Source: Pyrobaculum sp. WP30 (lineage in GTDB: Archaea; Thermoproteota; Thermoprotei; Thermoproteales; Thermoproteaceae). From it: a DNA stretch of 64,000 nucleotides. Location: assembly GCA_001189275.1 (NCBI GenBank), contig CP012158.1, positions 682,001 to 746,000 of the forward strand, given 5' to 3'. The position numbers and the translations under genes are program-made. Under the pieces are notes generated by a model. It was not told the origin of the DNA, did not search any database, and worked only from the letters and a program-made list of their open reading frames with translations. Below are positions 62,140-64,000 of this stretch, piece after piece. Every line of letters starts with the position of its first letter. Within the stretch, counting starts at the first letter, position 1.

Positions 62140-64000
62140 ATGAGGTTTTTGTTGTTGCTGTTGGTTCTGCTCGCCGTCTTCGTATCGGCTTACAACGTCT
62201 TCTGGGGCGAGTTTGTCCACTGCGACGTCGGTACGTGTCCCTACCCCAATCCCGAGGGGCGCTTCCTCTCGATGAACTCGACCTCGATTGTCTTCGACAC
62301 TTCTGGGGACCCCTCTGCGATGGGGTTCTACGTCGTCGCCGTCGTGTTGGATAAACACGCCTCGTTGAGTATTTCTGGCTGGTGGTCCTACCAGCTTCCG
62401 CGGACTATGGCCTACGTGGTGTCCGACAAGGGCTTTTCGGCGATGGAGTGCTCCACGGGCGGGGGGCAGGTCTGTTCGGTGTCGGGGGTTCTCTCGCCCG
62501 GCGTCTACTACATAGTCCTCGTGGACGCCTGGGCTCAGCAGACCGTCAGAGTTGCCGTCTCCGACGGCCGGCTTGTGTTGGCGGATGTGTCGCCTCAGCG
62601 GGTTGCCTGCGCCTTGTGGAGGGCCGGAGTCCTGGCGGGTCAGCGGCTCACCTACGCCTTCCACTGGCCCTCCCGGCCGGGCGTCTCTATTTCTCAAGAC
62701 GTCGTCGACTCCTCCTGCGGACCTCCTGCTCTTCAAGAGGCTTTGGCCTTCGCGGCCGTCTTCGGGCTCAATGCCAAGGAGGCTTCACTCCTCGTGAGGC
62801 CTTTCGGCTACAACGTCACGTCTGTGGAGAGGAGGTTCGGCTCCGTCGTCTTCCGTCTCCAGCCTGATTTGACCTACGTGGTGCCTCTCGTCTTCGACGT
62901 CCAGCTGGGGGGCCAGGGCCGCCTCCTCTTGGTGAACCCCAGCAACGCCACGGTGCGTTGGGCCGTCGAGGTCCATCTGTCCAACAAATCCGGCGTGGGG
63001 TCCCCCAGGGGGCCTCCCGTGATGAGTTTCGACGCGGTGGTTCCGCCTCGCTCAGCCAGGGATTTCTACCTCTACGGCTCGGCGGGGGAGGGGGGCTTCT
63101 ACGTGTTGTCGTATAGGCTGCGGGTTTTGAACGAGTCGGTCTCGTGGGGCGGCTCGTCTTTCTACGTGCGGGATAGGTTGGCCACGCAGAACGGCTCTGT
63201 CCTCAACTTCTTGTGGGGGCTGGGGGAGCGGGTGGCGGGCGCCGTGTGGCGGGACCCCTGTCTCTCGGCGCGGGGGGCTGGGCGGATGTGGGCGGCCTCT
63301 AAACTGGGCCTGGCTGGCGTCGCGACGGAGGCGGACGTCGCGGCGGGGGTCTACTCTCTCTTCGCCACGGGGGGCTCCCTTCTTGGGGTGAGGCTGGGCG
63401 AGTCGGCGGCTAAGGCGTCCTCCTCGGCGGTTAAGATCGCCAGGGGGCTGGCCGCGGCCGGGAGGGCCGTCGCCTACGCCGACTTGTTGGCCCACGGCGT
63501 TTTGCTGGGCTGGGATGCCTATCTTGACGTGTCGTCTGGCAGAGCGCCTTGGGGGGAGGTGGCGGACGCGGCTCTCGTGGCGGCCGGCCCCGTAGCGGCG
63601 AGGGTTAAGCCTCTTGCGGCTGTCTTGGCGGGGGGCGGCGCCGTGATGCTCTACCTCGGCGAGCCGCTGAACTTGTCGGCCTCCTTCGCAGAGGAGCTCT
63701 ACGCCGCGGCCTCTGAATACGGCGAGTACGCTGACTGCTTCGTGGCGGGGGCCCTCCAAGCCTTCTCCACGTACGCCCAGGAGGTCGAGGCGGCCCGATG
63801 GGTCGGCATAGCCTCCTCCTTTGTCGACGTTGCGTCGCTTCTAAACAACAAACACTGGCTAGGCTATAGACAACTCGCAACGTTGGCGGCCTTCGACTAC
63901 GAACAACCGGTTCCCGTGTTTAAGATCAGAGAACTTCTGAGGCGTATTAGGGGCGGCATCGATGCGGTTATGTTCGGAAAACATATAGTAGGCGTAAGAG
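62140..64000 (+). CDS. Exported multidomain protein C, 5' part (candidate polymorphic toxin; runs off the window)
   Basis: An open frame of 620 codons with no stop before the window end. It starts MRFLLLLLVLLAVFVSAYNV (signal peptide) about 25 nt after ATGTTTAAATA (62110-62120). The beta-rich region includes ALAFAAVFGLNAKEASLLVR and FYVLSYRLRVLNESVSWGGS, matching B's ALACAAALGLDAKETNGLLR and LYRVSYRLYVRPG. The helical region AVAYADLLAHGVLLGWDAYL and YGEYADCFVAGALQAFSTYA parallels B closely. After SLLNNKHWLGYRQLA the similarity to B ends, so its own effector domain should begin near 63890 and lie mostly beyond the window. Confidence 0.78.
   Translation, partial: MRFLLLLLVLLAVFVSAYNVFWGEFVHCDVGTCPYPNPEGRFLSMNSTSIVFDTSGDPSAMGFYVVAVVLDKHASLSISGWWSYQLPRTMAYVVSDKGFSAMECSTGGGQVCSVSGVLSPGVYYIVLVDAWAQQTVRVAVSDGRLVLADVSPQRVACALWRAGVLAGQRLTYAFHWPSRPGVSISQDVVDSSCGPPALQEALAFAAVFGLNAKEASLLVRPFGYNVTSVERRFGSVVFRLQPDLTYVVPLVFDVQLGGQGRLLLVNPSNATVRWAVEVHLSNKSGVGSPRGPPVMSFDAVVPPRSARDFYLYGSAGEGGFYVLSYRLRVLNESVSWGGSSFYVRDRLATQNGSVLNFLWGLGERVAGAVWRDPCLSARGAGRMWAASKLGLAGVATEADVAAGVYSLFATGGSLLGVRLGESAAKASSSAVKIARGLAAAGRAVAYADLLAHGVLLGWDAYLDVSSGRAPWGEVADAALVAAGPVAARVKPLAAVLAGGGAVMLYLGEPLNLSASFAEELYAAASEYGEYADCFVAGALQAFSTYAQEVEAARWVGIASSFVDVASLLNNKHWLGYRQLATLAAFDYEQPVPVFKIRELLRRIRGGIDAVMFGKHIVGVR

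Overview
The window looks like chromosome of a hyperthermophilic crenarchaeon of the genus Pyrobaculum or a very close Thermoproteaceae relative. The evidence is internal: archaeal informational genes, mostly leaderless genes with a TATA box about 25 nt before the start codon, tRNA genes with non-canonical introns in the anticodon and T loops, a 16S-23S operon with no spacer tRNA and four archaeal (bulge-helix-bulge type) rRNA introns carrying LAGLIDADG endonuclease genes, and PaREP2-type repeat-family genes typical of Pyrobaculum.

Positions 1-40 kb are mainly housekeeping: pgk (partial), thrS, a pyruvoyl decarboxylase, mobB, inositol-1-phosphate synthase, an HdrD/DsrMK-like membrane redox protein, a solitary Cas4-like nuclease, a GTPBP1-like GTPase, archaeal ATPase subunit I, a ribosomal cluster (L22-S3-L29-Rpp29), a UbiA prenyltransferase, RNase HI, NucS, SufBC, a second ribosomal/RNase P cluster (L15e; COG1325-Rpp30-Pop5), ThyX, a processive GT2, LysRS, UbiD and a ferritin-VIT1 protein. 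Embedded in this are signs of turnover. A membrane pyrophosphatase gene has been truncated, frameshifted and internally deleted beside an AT-rich soluble pyrophosphatase gene. There is a decayed HEPN-type gene, a decayed PaREP2 gene, a degenerate element present twice beside tRNA genes, and a tRNA-Val pseudogene fused to the end of rnhA. At least three C/D-box sRNA genes can be read. Two have guides matching the rRNA in this same window, and one guide spans the 16S exon junction created by splicing the position-919 intron.

Positions 40.4-47.9 kb hold the rRNA operon. 16S has introns at about E. coli 919 and 1391; 23S has introns near 1913 and 1954. Three endonuclease genes are intact and the fourth is broken by a stop and a frameshift. 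Both 16S intron ORFs run past the 3' splice site, and in the circularised 1391 intron the reading frame has no stop at all.

Positions 48-64 kb form a G+T-rich accessory island. It contains three paralogous exported proteins (A 49341-52394; B 54765-57772, frameshifted in a G-run; C 62140 to the window end). They have a conserved signal peptide/beta/helical N-terminal part and divergent C-terminal parts; that of B contains a PD-(D/E)XK nuclease-like motif. A is coupled by ATGA overlaps to two cytoplasmic proteins that share a nearly identical 270-bp block. B is coupled by a one-base overlap to a 1000-residue ankyrin-repeat protein. I infer an archaeal polymorphic-toxin/immunity locus; this is the best candidate for an undescribed system here. 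The plus strand is C+A-rich before the rRNA operon and G+T-rich after it, even across genes of opposite orientation, which hints at a replication origin in or near the operon.
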